Shown one piece after another: positions 1-13,911 of a stretch of DNA of 64,000 nucleotides. Every line of letters begins with the position of its first letter. Position 1 is the first letter of the stretch. Origin of the DNA: Flammulina velutipes (Eukaryota > Basidiomycota > Agaricomycetes > Agaricales > Physalacriaceae); the NCBI GenBank assembly GCA_011800155.1, contig CM022373.1, positions 1,116,001 through 1,180,000 on the forward strand. The letters are read 5' to 3'. The notes beneath the pieces were generated by a model. The model did not search any database. It saw only the letters and a list, made by a program, of their open reading frames with translations, and was not told the origin of the DNA. A program made the position numbers and the translations under genes.

Positions 1-3000
1 GCGTACTTGATCTCAGCGGATGAGCCTGCTGATATGCCATCTGGCGCTCAGACCCCGGCCCAAGCACCTGAAGATCTAGTCCCTATCGCTGGACCTCCGC
101 CGGTGGCTGACCGAACAGAGATGTTACGTGCTACACCTGCAGTTGTTGCTCGGTTCATGCATCTGATGGTGCCCATCCTCATCGATGTCTATGCCGCCAG
201 TGTGATCACTCCCGTTCGTGTGAAAACGCTGACAGGCTTGCTCAAAGCTGTCAGTTTCCTCGACGGAGACGGGCTAAATGGTGTTCTGACTGTGAGTGTG
301 TCCGCCAGTTTGTTATGTCATCCTCTCAATATTGTCACCCAGTTTGTTCCCGTGGCTAGCTTCGCGTCGTCGATTTTATCATCAAGGGATCATCCAACAC
401 TGGTCATCGGTGCCTTGCAACTTGTCGATCTCTTGCTCACCAAAGTGCCCACGTTATACAAACCAACGTTCAAAAGGGAAGGCGTTTTCCACGAGATCGA
501 CGCACTAGCAAACAGGACTGTCGCTTCATCCAAGAGGGAGAACAAAGACAAGGACACAGAAAGTCTGGCTGAAGGTGCTTTACCTCCTCCGCCTTCCGCT
601 CCTGTGATTCCTGGGTACAAGAAGATGAACTCCGTATCTCTCGACCCGGATGATGCTATCACCCTCCGTGCGCGCGTCATACGCTTCAAGTTCTTGGCCA
701 ACGACGAGCAGGATGATGCAGATTCGGGACTGGACACTCTCAAACGTCTTGTGGAGCAGATTTCGCCAGACACTGAATCGGAACAGGAATTGACCCAAGC
801 GCTATGGCAGTTGGCGGAGCTGTTTGCGTCTCCTCACACATCTGTCTCAAGCTTTGAGCTCCTTCAGAGTGGGGTTGTTGATGCGTTGCTCAAATTTGCT
901 ACCGAGCCAGAAGGTTTAGGTTAGTACGTTCTCTGCGAGTAATTCCAGTTCTGACTGTCTATCATCTTTAGTGAGTCTTATGCGCCGCAAGGAGCTGTTA
1001 TTGGATGCCCTCGTCAACCGGAGAATGAAGCATATCAATGGCAGTCAAACACCGTTCACGACGTTTGTAAAGAAGCTCCAGGAAAGTCTGACTCGAATGG
1101 AGTCTTTCGACGTTGTGACTGCCTCACAAGGGTCAGACGGTATGGCCTCTCTCTATTTGTACGCCTTACATAGTATTAATATCCCCAAGATTCCAAACGG
1201 AGTTCTCCTTCACTTCTTGCTCGCCAGCTTCGCCTGCGTCTAGTCGCGGGTGATGAATCGGGTATACCCCGCAACCTGCATAACATTGTTGTATCCATAC
1301 ACGCCATCGCAACCTTCCAAGCACTCCATGACTACCTACGTCCCAGGGTGGCTGGTTTGATGGGTGGAACCGACCGTCTTTCCGGTATGCTTGCCGCACT
1401 CGCTGCATCTGGGCTTGCAGGTTCCTCCCGTTTCGACGAACCTCCCATCCCAGCTCCTCCTCCGCCTGCGCCGGCTGAGTCTAGCTCGTCGGCCTCCGTT
1501 ACCCGCCGCCGTAGCCAACGTCTCAGTGCTAAAAACCCGACGTCAGCGTCAGACGAGATACCTGGAGAAGCATCAACGTCAGCATCCGCATCATCTGCTC
1601 CTGCTGCAATGGAAACACATGGCGAAGCAGCCCCTAGCGAAACAGTTGTGGACTCTGAGATGCATGCTGACTTTACGGATGATGAGGACGAAGTGGACGC
1701 GGAGGTGTTTGATGACGATGGTGATCCCGATGTCTCAATATCTGACAAGACTGTATCACTATCTGTGGCAGAAGGTTAGCCTGTTTCGTGCTTTGTTGTA
1801 AGTAGATATCTAACTCGTTCATTAGATGGTACCAAAGTTGAAGCTCAGACACCTGACGGTACACGCGTTGCAACACCTAGCACATCGGCAGGCCCTGGAA
1901 TGGGACTGAGAACTTCCTCGTCTAGCAAAGTCTCGTATGCCAATGCTCTGAAGGCGAAACCCCAAGATTGGCATTTAGAGTTCTCAATGGATGATCATGC
2001 CCTGCCTCTTGATCTCACGATCTATGGTGCCATGCACCAGCATGAAATGAGAAAGATAAATGGTCCCGTCTCCTCTGCGCTCATATGGCAAGGAGTGTAT
2101 ACCGTCAAGTTTAAGAAGGTTTCGGGACCTCTGCCAACTGCCGCTGACAGTACGTGGATTCATTTCTGTATGTTTCTTCCTCTTACATGGGTCTCCAGCA
2201 GCCCGCTCAGAGTCCACTGTCCGGAGTCGTAGCCAGGCACCTCCACTATCTTCGTTGCCGGAAGATGCACCTCACGCGAAGATCCTTCGCCTTCTTCGCG
2301 TTTTACATCAGTTGAACACGATGGAGGCCGAGCGTGTTGGCTTCATCGCCGAGAAGCGTAACCTACCGGAGGCCTCGTTCGTCAACAACAAACTGACCGC
2401 CAAGCTAACACGACAATTGGAGGAGCCTATGATAGTAGCCAGGTATGGTTGTCTTTGAATTCGAGTACGCGCTTGTGCTAATGTTGAACAGCTTCTGCCT
2501 TCCCGATTGGGCGCTTGATTTACCGCAACATTTCCCTTTTCTATTCCCCTTTGCAACGCGATACAACTTCCTCCAGTCGACATCGTTCGGTTATGCGCGA
2601 CTAATCTTAAAGTGGCAAAGTCAGCAAGGCCGCTCACATGACAATTCCAGACGCGACGATGGCATTGGCTTTTTGGGACGCCTCCAACGACAAAAGGTTC
2701 GGATATCGCGCAAGCACATCCTTGAATCCGCTGTGAAGGTCTTCGAGCTCTATGGTTCATCATCCTCTGTTCTCGAAGTCGAGTACTTCGAGGAGGTCGG
2801 CACTGGCCTAGGACCTACTCTTGAGTTCTATTCGCTTGTCTCGCGAGAATTTGCGCGGAAGGATCTCAAGTTATGGCGCGATGCGGACTCTCCTGGGTCA
2901 ACATCGTCGTATGTTAGTCATCCTACTGGCCTTTTCCCGGCTCCCATCAGCCCCGAAGACATTGAGAGCGACGGCGGACAGTGAGTGTTGGACCTTATAT

Positions 3001-4161
3001 ATATATATATCGATTTTTACTCACGGGATATAGGAAACGGACGCATGTCTTCAAAGTGATTGGTCAATTTATCGCGAAAGCTATGCTCGACTCCCGAATC
3101 ATCGATCTCTCCTTCAATAAGGTCTTCGTCAAGCTTATTCTAGGCGAAGACGTCCCCGTTACGATGGCCACGCTCAAAGTACTAACATTCATTTAAACTC
3201 TTTTTGCATCATTTGACTATTTTCAGTTGGTTGACGTCGAACTAGCCAACTCATTAACTAAGCTACAAGATATGGCGAACAAGCAAAACCAGCTTGATCC
3301 GTCTGACCAGGTAAGCTGTTCTTACTACTACTAAGATCAATTCTTTATATATTTTCAGCTGGCTATGAAGGTTGCTGTCGTTGAGGGCATCAACGTCGAG
3401 GATCTAGCTCTGGACTTCACTATTCCAGGATACGACATCGAACTCAAGGTATTTTTGAACGTTGCTCTTGGCGATAGCTCACTGACATCGCTAATAGTCC
3501 GGCGGACGCGATATCGCTGTCACTTCGTTGAACGTCGATGAGTATATTGACCTCGTGCTGGATGCTATCATCGGCCAGGGCGCTGCTCTTCCTGCAAAGG
3601 CTTTCCGCGAAGGATTCTCCAAAGTTTTCCCCATTCCGGACCTCCAAGCTTTCACTGCCGATGAACTGGTCATGCTCTTCGGTAATTCTGACGAGGATTG
3701 GTCTCTTGAAAGTATGTGTCGGTTGATGAGACTAGAATGCAATTCTGACTCTAATCTGTGTCTAGCTTTGAGCGAAGCGTTGAAGGCGGACCACGGCTTC
3801 AATCCGGAAAGTCGCGCGATCCGAGACTTGTTGGAGATTTTCTCAGAGTACGATGTGACAGCGCGAAGGAATTGCCTGCAATTCATCACTGGAAGTCCTA
3901 AGCTGCCCATCGGAGGTATGTTGTTGATCTACCGCATTAGTTTCGAGTTTCTAAATCACTGTAGGGTTCCGTGGGCTTAACCCCCCTCTGACTGTCGTGC
4001 GGAAACCGCATGAAGCGCCTCTTACCGCCGACGACTATCTTCCGAGTGTCATGACCTGTGTGAACTACCTCAAGCTGCCCGAGTATAGTTCCAAAGCCGT
4101 CATGCGGGAAAAGATTCTGATTGCGATACGGGAGGGCACAGGAAGTTTCCATTTATCTTAA
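1..4161 (+). CDS. UFD4: HECT-type E3 ubiquitin ligase, UFD4/TRIP12-like (5' end missing)
   Basis: The window opens inside this gene and the frame is open from the first bases. About ten short introns separate the exons; one, near 2984-3034, carries an (AT)n run. The C-terminal half is a HECT domain. The thioester-forming cysteine lies in [10 protein letters not shown] (Cys codon 4057-4059), a form I associate with UFD4 of yeast and TRIP12 of animals, and the protein ends shortly after it with GSFHLS. Upstream are armadillo-like helical sequence and an acidic low-complexity stretch (about 1677-1735). HECT ligases take ubiquitin from an E2 onto this cysteine and then pass it to a substrate; UFD4 acts in the ubiquitin-fusion degradation and N-degron pathways. 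The family call is firm; the UFD4/TRIP12 subfamily rests on the C-terminal motif. The next gene is convergent. Confidence 0.9.
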
Positions 4162-4455
4162 TGACTTTTTTTTGTTATCAAGCTCGAAGTGACCCATTGT
4201 ACTATTGCTTTTCACCGTACCTACCTACTCATCATGCTTAGAAGTTTACGAATAAGTATTGTTTTTGACCACGCAATGGGCCCTGGACTGTGCGCAAGCC
4301 ACTACCAATCTTGAAAGGTTGGGTAAGAACCATGTAAGGATGCTTGTCGCCAATCCAGACCAAAAAAATGTTACATACAGTCATAACAAAGGGAAACATT
4401 GTGACTATTCTGACAATATACATGGTAGGTTCGCGGACCGTTACTCCCACAACTT

Positions 4456-4994
4456 CTACACGCCATGCTCAACGTCCTCAAGGATTCTGGTCCTGGGCAA
4501 CCTCGATTCCGTGGCAGAGTGGCCCATTATCCATGGAGGCGTCAACCACAAGGAGAAGAAAAACACAAAGATCTCCAATGGTATGTCTACAAAGAAACGG
4601 ACTAAGTAAAAAAGCAGGGAGGGGAAATTTAAAGAAAATCAGACAGACATCTTAAATCAAGATACGTCCAGCAGAGTGACCAAGACGCAACATTGAGACA
4701 GGTAAACCTACCCACATTCTCATGCGTCTGGTACCTCTCGAGGAATGGGCCGTCTATTATCTCTAGGGTTCCTTTGGGAGCTACGTAGGTGATGCTGGCA
4801 ACGAGGAGGAAGCAGAAGTTGATGCCTTGGATGATGCATAGGATACGGGGGAATTCTGAAGTTAACTCCGAGTCTGACTGAATGGAGCCTAACTTGAGAA
4901 GGGGAAGTATACAGAAGATGACGGCGGGGAAGCAGACGCCAACTAGCATGGAGAATGCTTCGCGAGGTGGGCCTTTGGGCGACGCGTCGGTCAT
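4456..4994 (-). CDS. Small multi-span membrane protein, paralogue A
   Basis: Two exons: 4649-4994, then 4456-4586 after a 62-bp intron with a GT..AG pair (donor GTCTGT). The spliced product is about 158 residues with four hydrophobic segments. The motif WTYLDLR falls at the exon junction and the tail is short and polar, ending LEDVEHGV. The gene immediately upstream on the same strand encodes a clear paralogue with the intron at the same place, so the pair is a tandem duplication. I do not recognise the family and assign no function. The preserved frame, splice sites and hydrophobic pattern in both copies argue that it is a real gene. Confidence 0.7.
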
Positions 4995-5494
4995 GGTTCG
5001 GGATAAACCTGATCGATCCTAGATTTGGTCAGCTCCGTTCGCGCGAACACGAAATGCGAGAGTTGCAACAATCATCGATAATAGTTCAGAGCTGGAGTAT
5101 GCGTTTCTCTTTCTGAACATTTTGTTTTGGGAGTGGAAATGCAATTGTCTGGTCGGCGTATACAATATCCGCCGCCATGGGCAAGCAATGATGATTACAA
5201 TTCATCCCAGGTATACCTCAACGCAGGAATAGAGGAGTGTGAGCAAGCACGCAACATGGAGTGAATAAGTAGAGTACCACTGCAGTCACTCAAAGAATAA
5301 GGTACACATCTAAGCGTCCGGGAACTATTTTCTGTAGCTTCCATGGTCGCGAGAGCACTGGAATAAGCGTACTAGACTGGATCCATAATTAAACCACTGA
5401 AAACCAATATATTGAGCTTAATGGTTCGAGTTTGTAGTACATCCTGTTAATCTCTCCGGAGGTGGCAGGCTCAGTTTCCTCTCATTGTCAACTT
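4995..5494. other. Intergenic, upstream of paralogue A
   Basis: This holds the presumed promoter of paralogue A and the 3' flank of paralogue B. I see no convincing ORF, RNA gene or repeat. Confidence 0.5.
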
Positions 5495-6016
5495 CTACAC
5501 ACCGGCCTTCTCGATATCCTTCAGAGCATCGCCCGCTGGGAATTTCGTGGCCAGGAGAGGGCGACCCATGATGATCCCAGGCGTCCACCAGAAGGAATAG
5601 CAATACGCAAAGATCCCCAATGGCAAAACTAGAAAGATTCAGAGTCAGTGAAGCCCAATTGAATTGAGAGGAGAGAGCAGACATCTCAAATCTAGGTACG
5701 TCCAGGAGAATAGCCAGAAGGCAATGTGTACACAGATTAGCCTGCCCATAGTCTCGTGAAGCTCATATTCGCCACGCAATGGGCCATCTATTTGCTGCAC
5801 GGTTCCTTGGGGTGCTTCATAGACGATACTGGCGATTAGGAGGAGGCAGAAATTGATGGCTTGGGAGATGTACAAGACAGCGGGGAATATTGAAGGATCG
5901 AGATATTTGGTGGGCAGCGGGGGCATGAAGACCATGATGGGGAAGATTGAGCATATAAGGACAAGTACATTGTGAGGTGGTCCGGGATCGATAACGTCTG
6001 GCGAGGTGCTGGTCAT
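5495..6016 (-). CDS. Small multi-span membrane protein, paralogue B
   Basis: Two exons: 5683-6016 and 5495-5628, with a 54-bp intron in the same position and phase as in paralogue A. The unspliced frame ends soon after WTYLDLR, whereas splicing continues it into a hydrophobic segment (LPLGIFAYCYSFWWTPG) and a polar tail ending DIEKAGV. It shares with A the sequence around QAINFCLLLIASI versus QGINFCFLLVASI and the WTYLDLR junction. The product is about 153 residues with four predicted membrane spans. Function unknown. It is divergent from the GH47 gene, with 171 bp between start codons. Confidence 0.7.
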
Positions 6017-6187
6017 GGTGAGTGGACGAGCCGGCCCTGCTTGGCCGAACTAAATTGGCATCACAATTTCCTCACATACAGCCTCGGATAAATACAAGTT
6101 GGTCGCTGCCACGTCGTCCGTTTTTCTCGTCGTTCTGCATTATACCTCGTTGGATGGCATAATTTTGGCTATAAATACCCTCGCATC

Positions 6188-8006
<1,819 letters not shown>

Positions 8007-8163
8007 GTCTTTGGAGGTATGTCAACGCCCACGTATAATGAATAATAGCTATTGCATTGGATCTGTTGGAGTCATGAGCGTTGCATGCACATGCTAACTT
8101 ACCAGTGAACGTTAATGTCAGGACGTGATACGCGATCGGAAGAGTGTTAATTACGTAATAAGT

Positions 8164-8240
8164 CAGGAAGAAATGCCGACGCTTTTGATTGGGCGTCGAC
8201 GCGTCGGGAGTCGGGTGCGGGACCTTTTTCACATGGATGT
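8164..8240 (+). repeat. Block D copy 1 of the foldback element
   Basis: This block of about 77 bp begins CAGGAAGAAATGCCGACGC and ends near CACATGGATGTGG. It is repeated at 9100-9179 in the same orientation, although the sequences on both sides of it are inverted between the two arms. The two copies are about 90 percent identical by eye. Confidence 0.8.
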
Positions 8241-8491
8241 GGTTATTTAATTAGTGCAGCCTCAATGAGTACTGGTATCGACCTCGGTGCTTTTTTTTCA
8301 AATTCAACGTATTACTGAGCGCTCTACATGATCAGCTCAAAAATATTGATTGCTCTTCCAATGCGCGATGAAGGTGATCAATTTATTTTTACAGCTTCAT
8401 ATCTTGAGAAGGAATGCTGCTAAAATTCTGGGACTCTCCGTGACGATAGAAGATATTCATATGATGATACTACATGCATAAATTGAGGAGC
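8241..8491 (+). repeat. Inner inverted arm, left
   Basis: About 251 bp, reading inward from GGTTATTTAATTAG to AATTGAGGAGC. It matches the reverse complement of 8849-9100 with only a few differences, the main one being the length of a homopolymer (T run here, A run there). Confidence 0.88.
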
Positions 8492-8848
8492 TAAGGTACG
8501 GATGAGGTACATAGAGCTGTACATAGACACTGAAAGGTGCTCAAATGCGTCTCGGCGTGACAAATGCCGATTTTCGGCAAACAACCGTGACAAGGATTTT
8601 GCCCTCGTCGATTTGGACTGAAATATCACTGTCGCTGTATGATAATCCCACTCATAATTATACTGGCACTCATAATTATCCTCATATGTGGCACAATAAG
8701 AAGTATGTTTTTGCTCATTCTTGGTTCGAACCTTTTATCTGAGCAATCACGGCAGTGGCATCACTGACGCAGACGGCAAGTCGTGACAGAGTGTGACCAA
8801 GCTGCTCGAGAACCTTTAGGAACCTTTCAGTAGCTCATCCAAATCCTG

Positions 8849-9100
8849 GCTCCTCAATTTATGCATATAGTATCATCATATGAATATCTTCTATCGTCAC
8901 GGAGAGTCCCAGAATTTTAGCAGCATTCCTTCTCAAGATATGAAGCTGTAAAAATAAATTGATCACCTTCATCGCGCATTGGAAGAGCAATCAATATTTT
9001 TGAGCTGATCATGTAGAGCGCTCAGTAATACGTTGAATTTGAAAAAAAAAACGCCGAGGTCGATACCAGTACTCATTGAGGCTGCACTAATTAAATAACC
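8849..9100 (-). repeat. Inner inverted arm, right
   Basis: Reverse-complement partner of 8241-8491, beginning GCTCCTCAATTTATGCAT. The near identity of the arms suggests recent insertion or ongoing correction between them. Confidence 0.88.
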
Positions 9101-9179
9101 AGGAAGAAATGCCGACGCTTTTGATTGGACGTCGCCGCATCGGGAGTCGGGTGCGGGACGTCCTTTTCACCTGGATGTG
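9100..9179 (+). repeat. Block D copy 2 of the foldback element
   Basis: Second copy of block D, in direct orientation relative to 8164-8240. It is followed by ACTTATTACGTAA, which is inverted relative to the sequence preceding copy 1. Confidence 0.8.
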
Positions 9180-9262
9180 ACTTATTACGTAAATACCTTT
9201 CTTCCGATCGCGTATCAATACAAGTTATACAACACGTCCTGTGCTTTGACATTCACGTTCAC

Positions 9263-9765
9263 TAACTAACAGGTGCAGAACAGAAGTATGCAATGCTGGT
9301 AGAAATCTCACGATCCTAGTCCGCCTGTCGCCGTACTTTTTCTTGCCCCACTGTCTAATCCGTGTCTTCTCTAAAGCTTACGACTCTGTTCATCCGTTCT
9401 CGGGTGTCGGCGATGCCATGCTTCCATGGATCATCGCCATTCAACGCATAAGCCTCGGTGTGCTGGAGGCTCGCTCTAGTGCTACTCGTCATACCGACTA
9501 ACCTATGATGAAGTCTCCTATCTATCCCGTGCGCCACTTTAATGTGCCGTCCGCTACCCACTCTGCGAAATAGGCTGTGATTTTGTGTGAGTGTGCTTGC
9601 ATATACTTACAGTTCATCGTGTGCTCACTGCCCATTCGTCTGACCGGCTATGTAGCCAGAACGGCCCCACCGACGCCGACACGTCCACGAGCAAATTTGT
9701 GGAGAAGGTTTCGCAAAAATAGAACGATTGCTCGGAACCACATGCTTCCCAGATTGCCAGCGCTG
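9263..9765. other. Intergenic, upstream of the peptide transporter
   Basis: Between the foldback element and the transporter promoter. Short random ORFs only; nothing recognisable. Confidence 0.4.
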
Positions 9766-9772
9766 TATAAAG
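9766..9772 (+). promoter_or_regulatory. TATA box of the peptide transporter gene
   Basis: TATAAAG, 65 bp before the start codon at 9831, a usual distance for fungal TATA promoters. Confidence 0.5.
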
Positions 9773-9830
9773 GGCTTTCAAAGCAAGTGATCTAGCTCGC
9801 TGTTCGCTATTCGCTATCTCCCTCCCCGTT

Positions 9831-12163
9831 ATGGCTGGACTAGTCCAAGACACCGATTTTGCCGCTCTGAGCGAAACAAAGAGGCACGACGCTGAAGTCG
9901 AAAAACTACACACTATCTCCTCCGAATCTACTTCAGAGCTAGATGGTATTCACGATGGCCTCGAATTTCCTACCGACGAGGAGCGCGCAACACTCAGGAG
10001 GGTCTCTGATACCCTACCTTGGAGTGCATACTGTTCGCTTCCCCATTCTGATACATCCCAACGTCGATTCTAACGCCCCCTCACAGTCATCGCGCTCATC
10101 GAGCTAGCCGAACGTTTCTCCGTAAGCGGCTCTTCGGGATATCCTTCAGCTCAGCTCCTGTTTGCTCATCGATCGTCCAGTTTTACGGATCGTCGGTCGT
10201 CTTTACCAATTTCATCCAGCAACCTTTACCCGACGGCTCCCATACGGGTGCGGGAGGTGACGACCAGTCTGGTGCTCTGGGCCGCGGCCAGCAAATCGCC
10301 ACTGGGCTTACCACCTTTTACCAGTTCTGGTACTTGATAATATCCCTCTATTATGTGACTTTGAATTCTGACGTTTGGAACATAGGTGCTACGTGACTCC
10401 GCTGTTGGGAGCCTACCTCGCTGATGTACATTTGGGGCGATACAACACTATATGCATCGCAGTCGTGATTGCGTTCATCGGACACATCATCCTCATCGTT
10501 TCTGCTCTCCCTGGAATTATTGAGAACAGCCAGAGTGCTCTGGGGGTGTTTGTTCTCGGTCAAATTGTCACTGGCCTCGGTATGTGCCACACTGTTCTAT
10601 GGACGCGACGAGTTAACGTCCGCGATGTAGGCACCGGACTTTTCAAGTCGAATATCTCGCCTCTGATTGCTGAACAATACCGTCGAACGAAGCTTTTCAT
10701 TGACACAACGAAAAGCGGCGAGCGTGTCATTGTAGATCCCGCTATGACGATATCAAGAGTTTACATGGTATGCCATTTATTCTTTTCAATACGCATCCAG
10801 CTCTAAATTATTTCCAGTATTTCTATCTCTTCACGAATATCGGCGCATTAATAGGGCAAATCAGCATGGCATATTCTGAAAAGGTATGCAACCTCTTCGA
10901 TTCGCTCATACTTGTGTAAAGCTCATATAAGTTGTGCTCAGTATGTCGGTTTCTGGCTGGCATATACCCTGCCCACTGTAGTCTTCTGCCTTTGTCCGAT
11001 CGTCCTCTGGTTCGGACGAAACCGCTACATTCGTTCCCCACCAACGGGCTCCGTAATGGCCACAGCCATCCGACTCTGGAGATTCGCAATGAAAGGAAGA
11101 TGGAGCGCAAATCCCGTTCGGACATTCAAGAACATGACGGCGCCCGATTTCTGGGAGAACGCGAAGCCGAGCAAGCTCCAAGACGAAGCGCGTCCCGCCT
11201 GGATGACCTTCGACGATAACTGGGTAGACGAAGTTCGGCGCGGCCTCAAAGCATGCTCGGTCTTCTGCTGGTTCCCTTTGTATTGGCTGTCGTATAACCA
11301 GCTGAACAACAACTTGACCTCTCAGGCTGCTACTATGAGCACGCATGGTCTGCCTAACGATGTCTTGTCCAATCTTGACCCGTTCGCCCTTCTCATCTTT
11401 ATCCCAGTGTGTGATCTGTTGGTGAGCTATTCGTGCTTTCGTCACCGAAGACATAGCTGATGATGCTCTATAGTTATACCCTGCATTCCGCCGTGCTGGT
11501 ATCAACTTCAGTGCACTGAAGAAGATCACTGCTGGGTTTGTCGCTGGTTGTGGTGCCATGATCTGGGCCGCCGTTGTACAACACTACATTTACAAGGTAT
11601 ATCCATTCCATGCCAGTAATTTCGTGAAAAATATTGACCGTTATTTGTTGCAGACCAACCCTTGTGGGAACTTCGCTGCAACTTGCAAAGACGCCGACGA
11701 CAAGGCTCTCGTCTCCCCTCTGAATGTTTGGATTCAAACTGGAGCGTAAGTGTTTTGTAAGGAATGTGGCGCAATGTTCTCTAATCAAATATGTCGTAGA
11801 TACGTCCTTATCGCCTTTAGCGAGATATTCGCATCCATCACCGGTTTAGAATACGCTTTCACGAAGGCGCCGAAGAACATGCGTTCACTGGTGATGAGCG
11901 TATTCTTGTTCACCAGCGCTATCGCCGCCGCAATCGGAGAAGCGTTTGTCTGTGAGTCGAACTGTTGCATCATGTTTGCACCATCCTGATCCCGTTCGTC
12001 ACCAGCACTGTCGGCGGACCCTCTACTCGTGTGGAACTACACCGTTGTGGGCTGCATTGCAGCGGTTACGGGCATTGCGTTCTGGATCAGCTTTAGGAAG
12101 CTGGACGCCGAAGAGGATAAGCTCAACAATCTACCAGACGCACATTTTCAAGAGAGATTGTGA
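9831..12163 (+). CDS. Proton-coupled oligopeptide transporter (POT/PTR2 family)
   Basis: The spliced protein is about 600 residues from roughly nine exons. A soluble acidic N-terminus precedes the first membrane span, which carries the PTR2 signature ELAERFSFYGSS, split by an intron after ERFS. The second family signature appears as SRVYMYFYLFTNIGALIGQ. Further spans include LGAYLADVHLGRYNT, FKSNISPLIAEQY, WFPLYWLSYNQLNNNL and FAFTKAPKNM-like sequence near the end, giving the expected 12-span layout with a large loop before span 7. POT proteins import di- and tripeptides with protons across the plasma membrane. The C-terminus ends DAHFQERL. Long antisense frames inside it are shadows. Confidence 0.92.
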
Positions 12164-12510
12164 TGATCGCTGTTTACATTCCGCCTGTAATACATTTGTC
12201 TACTGTATTGAATGACACCTTACATACCATGTATCTGGGTGACTGAGCTGCATAAAAAGAATCGCGTAAGATGATCATGTCACCTGAAGCGTTCCAAAGG
12301 CTCTTACATTTCCCTTACTTACAAGTGAGGAATACTACAAGACCAAGTGTACCAGCTCATTTATCCACGGTGTCCTATATCCCATTGATCCGGGGCTCTC
12401 ACGAAGAACGAGCAAAACGAGATGACAAATCCAGAATGACATTGGTTTGGCAGCGTGACACGTCTGCATTGACACCGACTTATAAAGCTTCCAGTTCATT
12501 CTTGGAGAGA
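12164..12510. other. Intergenic between transporter and first flavoprotein
   Basis: 3' flank of the transporter and upstream region of the next gene. I see no gene here. Confidence 0.4.
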
Positions 12511-12520
12511 GTATATAAAG
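12511..12520 (+). promoter_or_regulatory. TATA box of flavoprotein copy 1
   Basis: GTATATAAAG, about 45 bp before the ATG at 12561. It supports that ATG over the in-frame upstream ATG at 12525, which would fall too close to or before the transcription start. Confidence 0.55.
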
Positions 12521-12560
12521 CACGTTGGACGTTGATGATGTTCTATTCAAACGTCCTGCA

Positions 12561-13911
12561 ATGTCTTCCCAATCTTCCAAGGGCTCCAAACTGAACGTGG
12601 TAGTCGTCGGTGGTGGCTACGGCGCCATTGTGGCGCGCAACATCTCAGCCAGCCTCGACACGTCCTCGTTCAACCTCATCCTCGTTAACCCCCGCCCGTA
12701 CCGTATCCACCTCGTCGCCACGGCGCGCATGCTCGTATCCGACCGCGACAAATTAGAGGACAAGGCGCTTATCCCCCTTGACAACATCTTCCATAACGGC
12801 AAGGGTACGTTAGTGCAAGCCTCAGTCACGTCGGTGGAGAAGGAGAAAACCGGTGGCTTCGTTGTGCTTGACAACGGGGAAAAGCTACCTTTCTACGTGC
12901 TGGTTGTGGCGACTGGCTCAAAGTGGTCAGGCCCTGTGGACTTCCCGTCTAAACCAGAGGACGTGACCAAGTGGATCTCGGAGCAGAGAAAAAAGTTCAA
13001 GGACGCCAAGAACATTGTTATTGCTGGAGGCGGCTCTGTTGGGCTAGGTGTGTAATTTGACTACCACACGTCAGGCAAAAGTACTGATTCGCGTCAAACA
13101 GAGCTGTCTGGAGAGATCAAAGATATTTGGCCTGTGCGTCTAAACCTTCTACGCTCGCATTCGATGTCTGTTGCTGACATACATCCAGGAAAAATCAGTC
13201 ACTATCGTGCACAGCCAAAAGAAGTTGCTGAACAGTGTATACCCAGACAAGTTCCGGGACCGCGCTGCGCGAAGCGTTACCGCCCGCGGGACCAAGCTCG
13301 TCCTCGACGACCAAATTCCTGGCGAACTGACCCCAGGCGCTACTTCTGTGACAACGCGCAATGGCAAGACAATTACTGCCGATCTTATCGTACGTCCTCC
13401 CAATTCATCTTAAATTTTGAATTGGGCGTGACCGTTCTTTTCTATAGGTACCAGCATGGGGCAACAAACCGAACACCGCACTCTTGTCCTCACTGAAAGA
13501 CGTCCTTTCCCCAAATGGATGCGTCAAAATCCGGGACACCTTCCAAACGCAGGCTTATCCTGATATCTTTGCGCTGGGAGATATCATCGATGTGAACGAG
13601 CAGAAGCAAGCAGGAAAGGCCCAAGCGCATGCTGGTATGGTCGCTGCGAACGTCCTTAGCTATGTGCAAGGCCAGCCGCTGAAGCAGAAGTACAAGGGGA
13701 GCTATGAGCTGATCGTCATCACCAACGGCAAGGTATGCATCCCACCTAGAATTGTAATGCATTCAATCATCTGACGTGTCTTCAGAATGACGGAGTTGGT
13801 TACTTTGGCGTTTGGTGGGGAATAGTGATTGGAGGGTGGTTGGCTAGTCTATTGAAAGCGAAGGACCTCATGCTGCCCGCAACACGAGTGGCAACGGGCG
13901 CCAGTAAATAA
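12561..13911 (+). CDS. FSP1/AIF-like FAD-dependent NAD(P)H oxidoreductase, copy 1
   Basis: Five exons (12561-13047, 13102-13133, 13189-13389, 13448-13732, 13786-13911) give 376 residues. An N-terminal Rossmann motif VVVGGGYGAIVA binds FAD. ATGSKWSG closes the first FAD region, and a second dinucleotide fold (IAGGGSVGLELSGEI) binds NAD(P)H. FALGDIIDV is the C-terminal FAD motif. The tail has a short hydrophobic segment (YFGVWWGIVIGGWLASLL), as in fungal AMID/FSP1-like proteins, perhaps for membrane contact. Such enzymes pass electrons from NAD(P)H to quinones; the substrate here is not shown. A close paralogue follows in tandem with the same exon plan. The start matches that of the paralogue. 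Confidence 0.88.

Larger units (their letters stand above)
8084..9262. mobile_element. Foldback element of about 1.2 kb (non-autonomous)
   Basis: Two long inverted arms flank a unique centre (8492-8848) with no credible ORF. From outside in, each side has a diverged outer segment (about 8084-8163 and 9180-9262), a block D, and a nearly identical inner arm of about 250 bp. The outer segments pair imperfectly, with small insertions on the right side. The layout resembles a foldback or long-TIR MITE-like DNA element. I could not define a target-site duplication, so the outer ends are approximate. It sits between GH47 and the peptide transporter. Confidence 0.7.

Noticed and set aside
8721..8732. 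GGTTCGAACC resembling a tRNA B box
   Set aside because: Flanks do not form a T-stem and there is no A box or acceptor stem.
8545..8742. 65-codon ORF in the centre of the foldback element
   Set aside because: AT-rich, includes a short repeat (CTCATAATTAT), no similarity to transposases visible.
10906..11559. 217-codon antisense ORF inside the peptide transporter gene
   Set aside because: It is the complement of coding exons with strong membrane-span codon patterns on the other strand and has no domain or splice support of its own.
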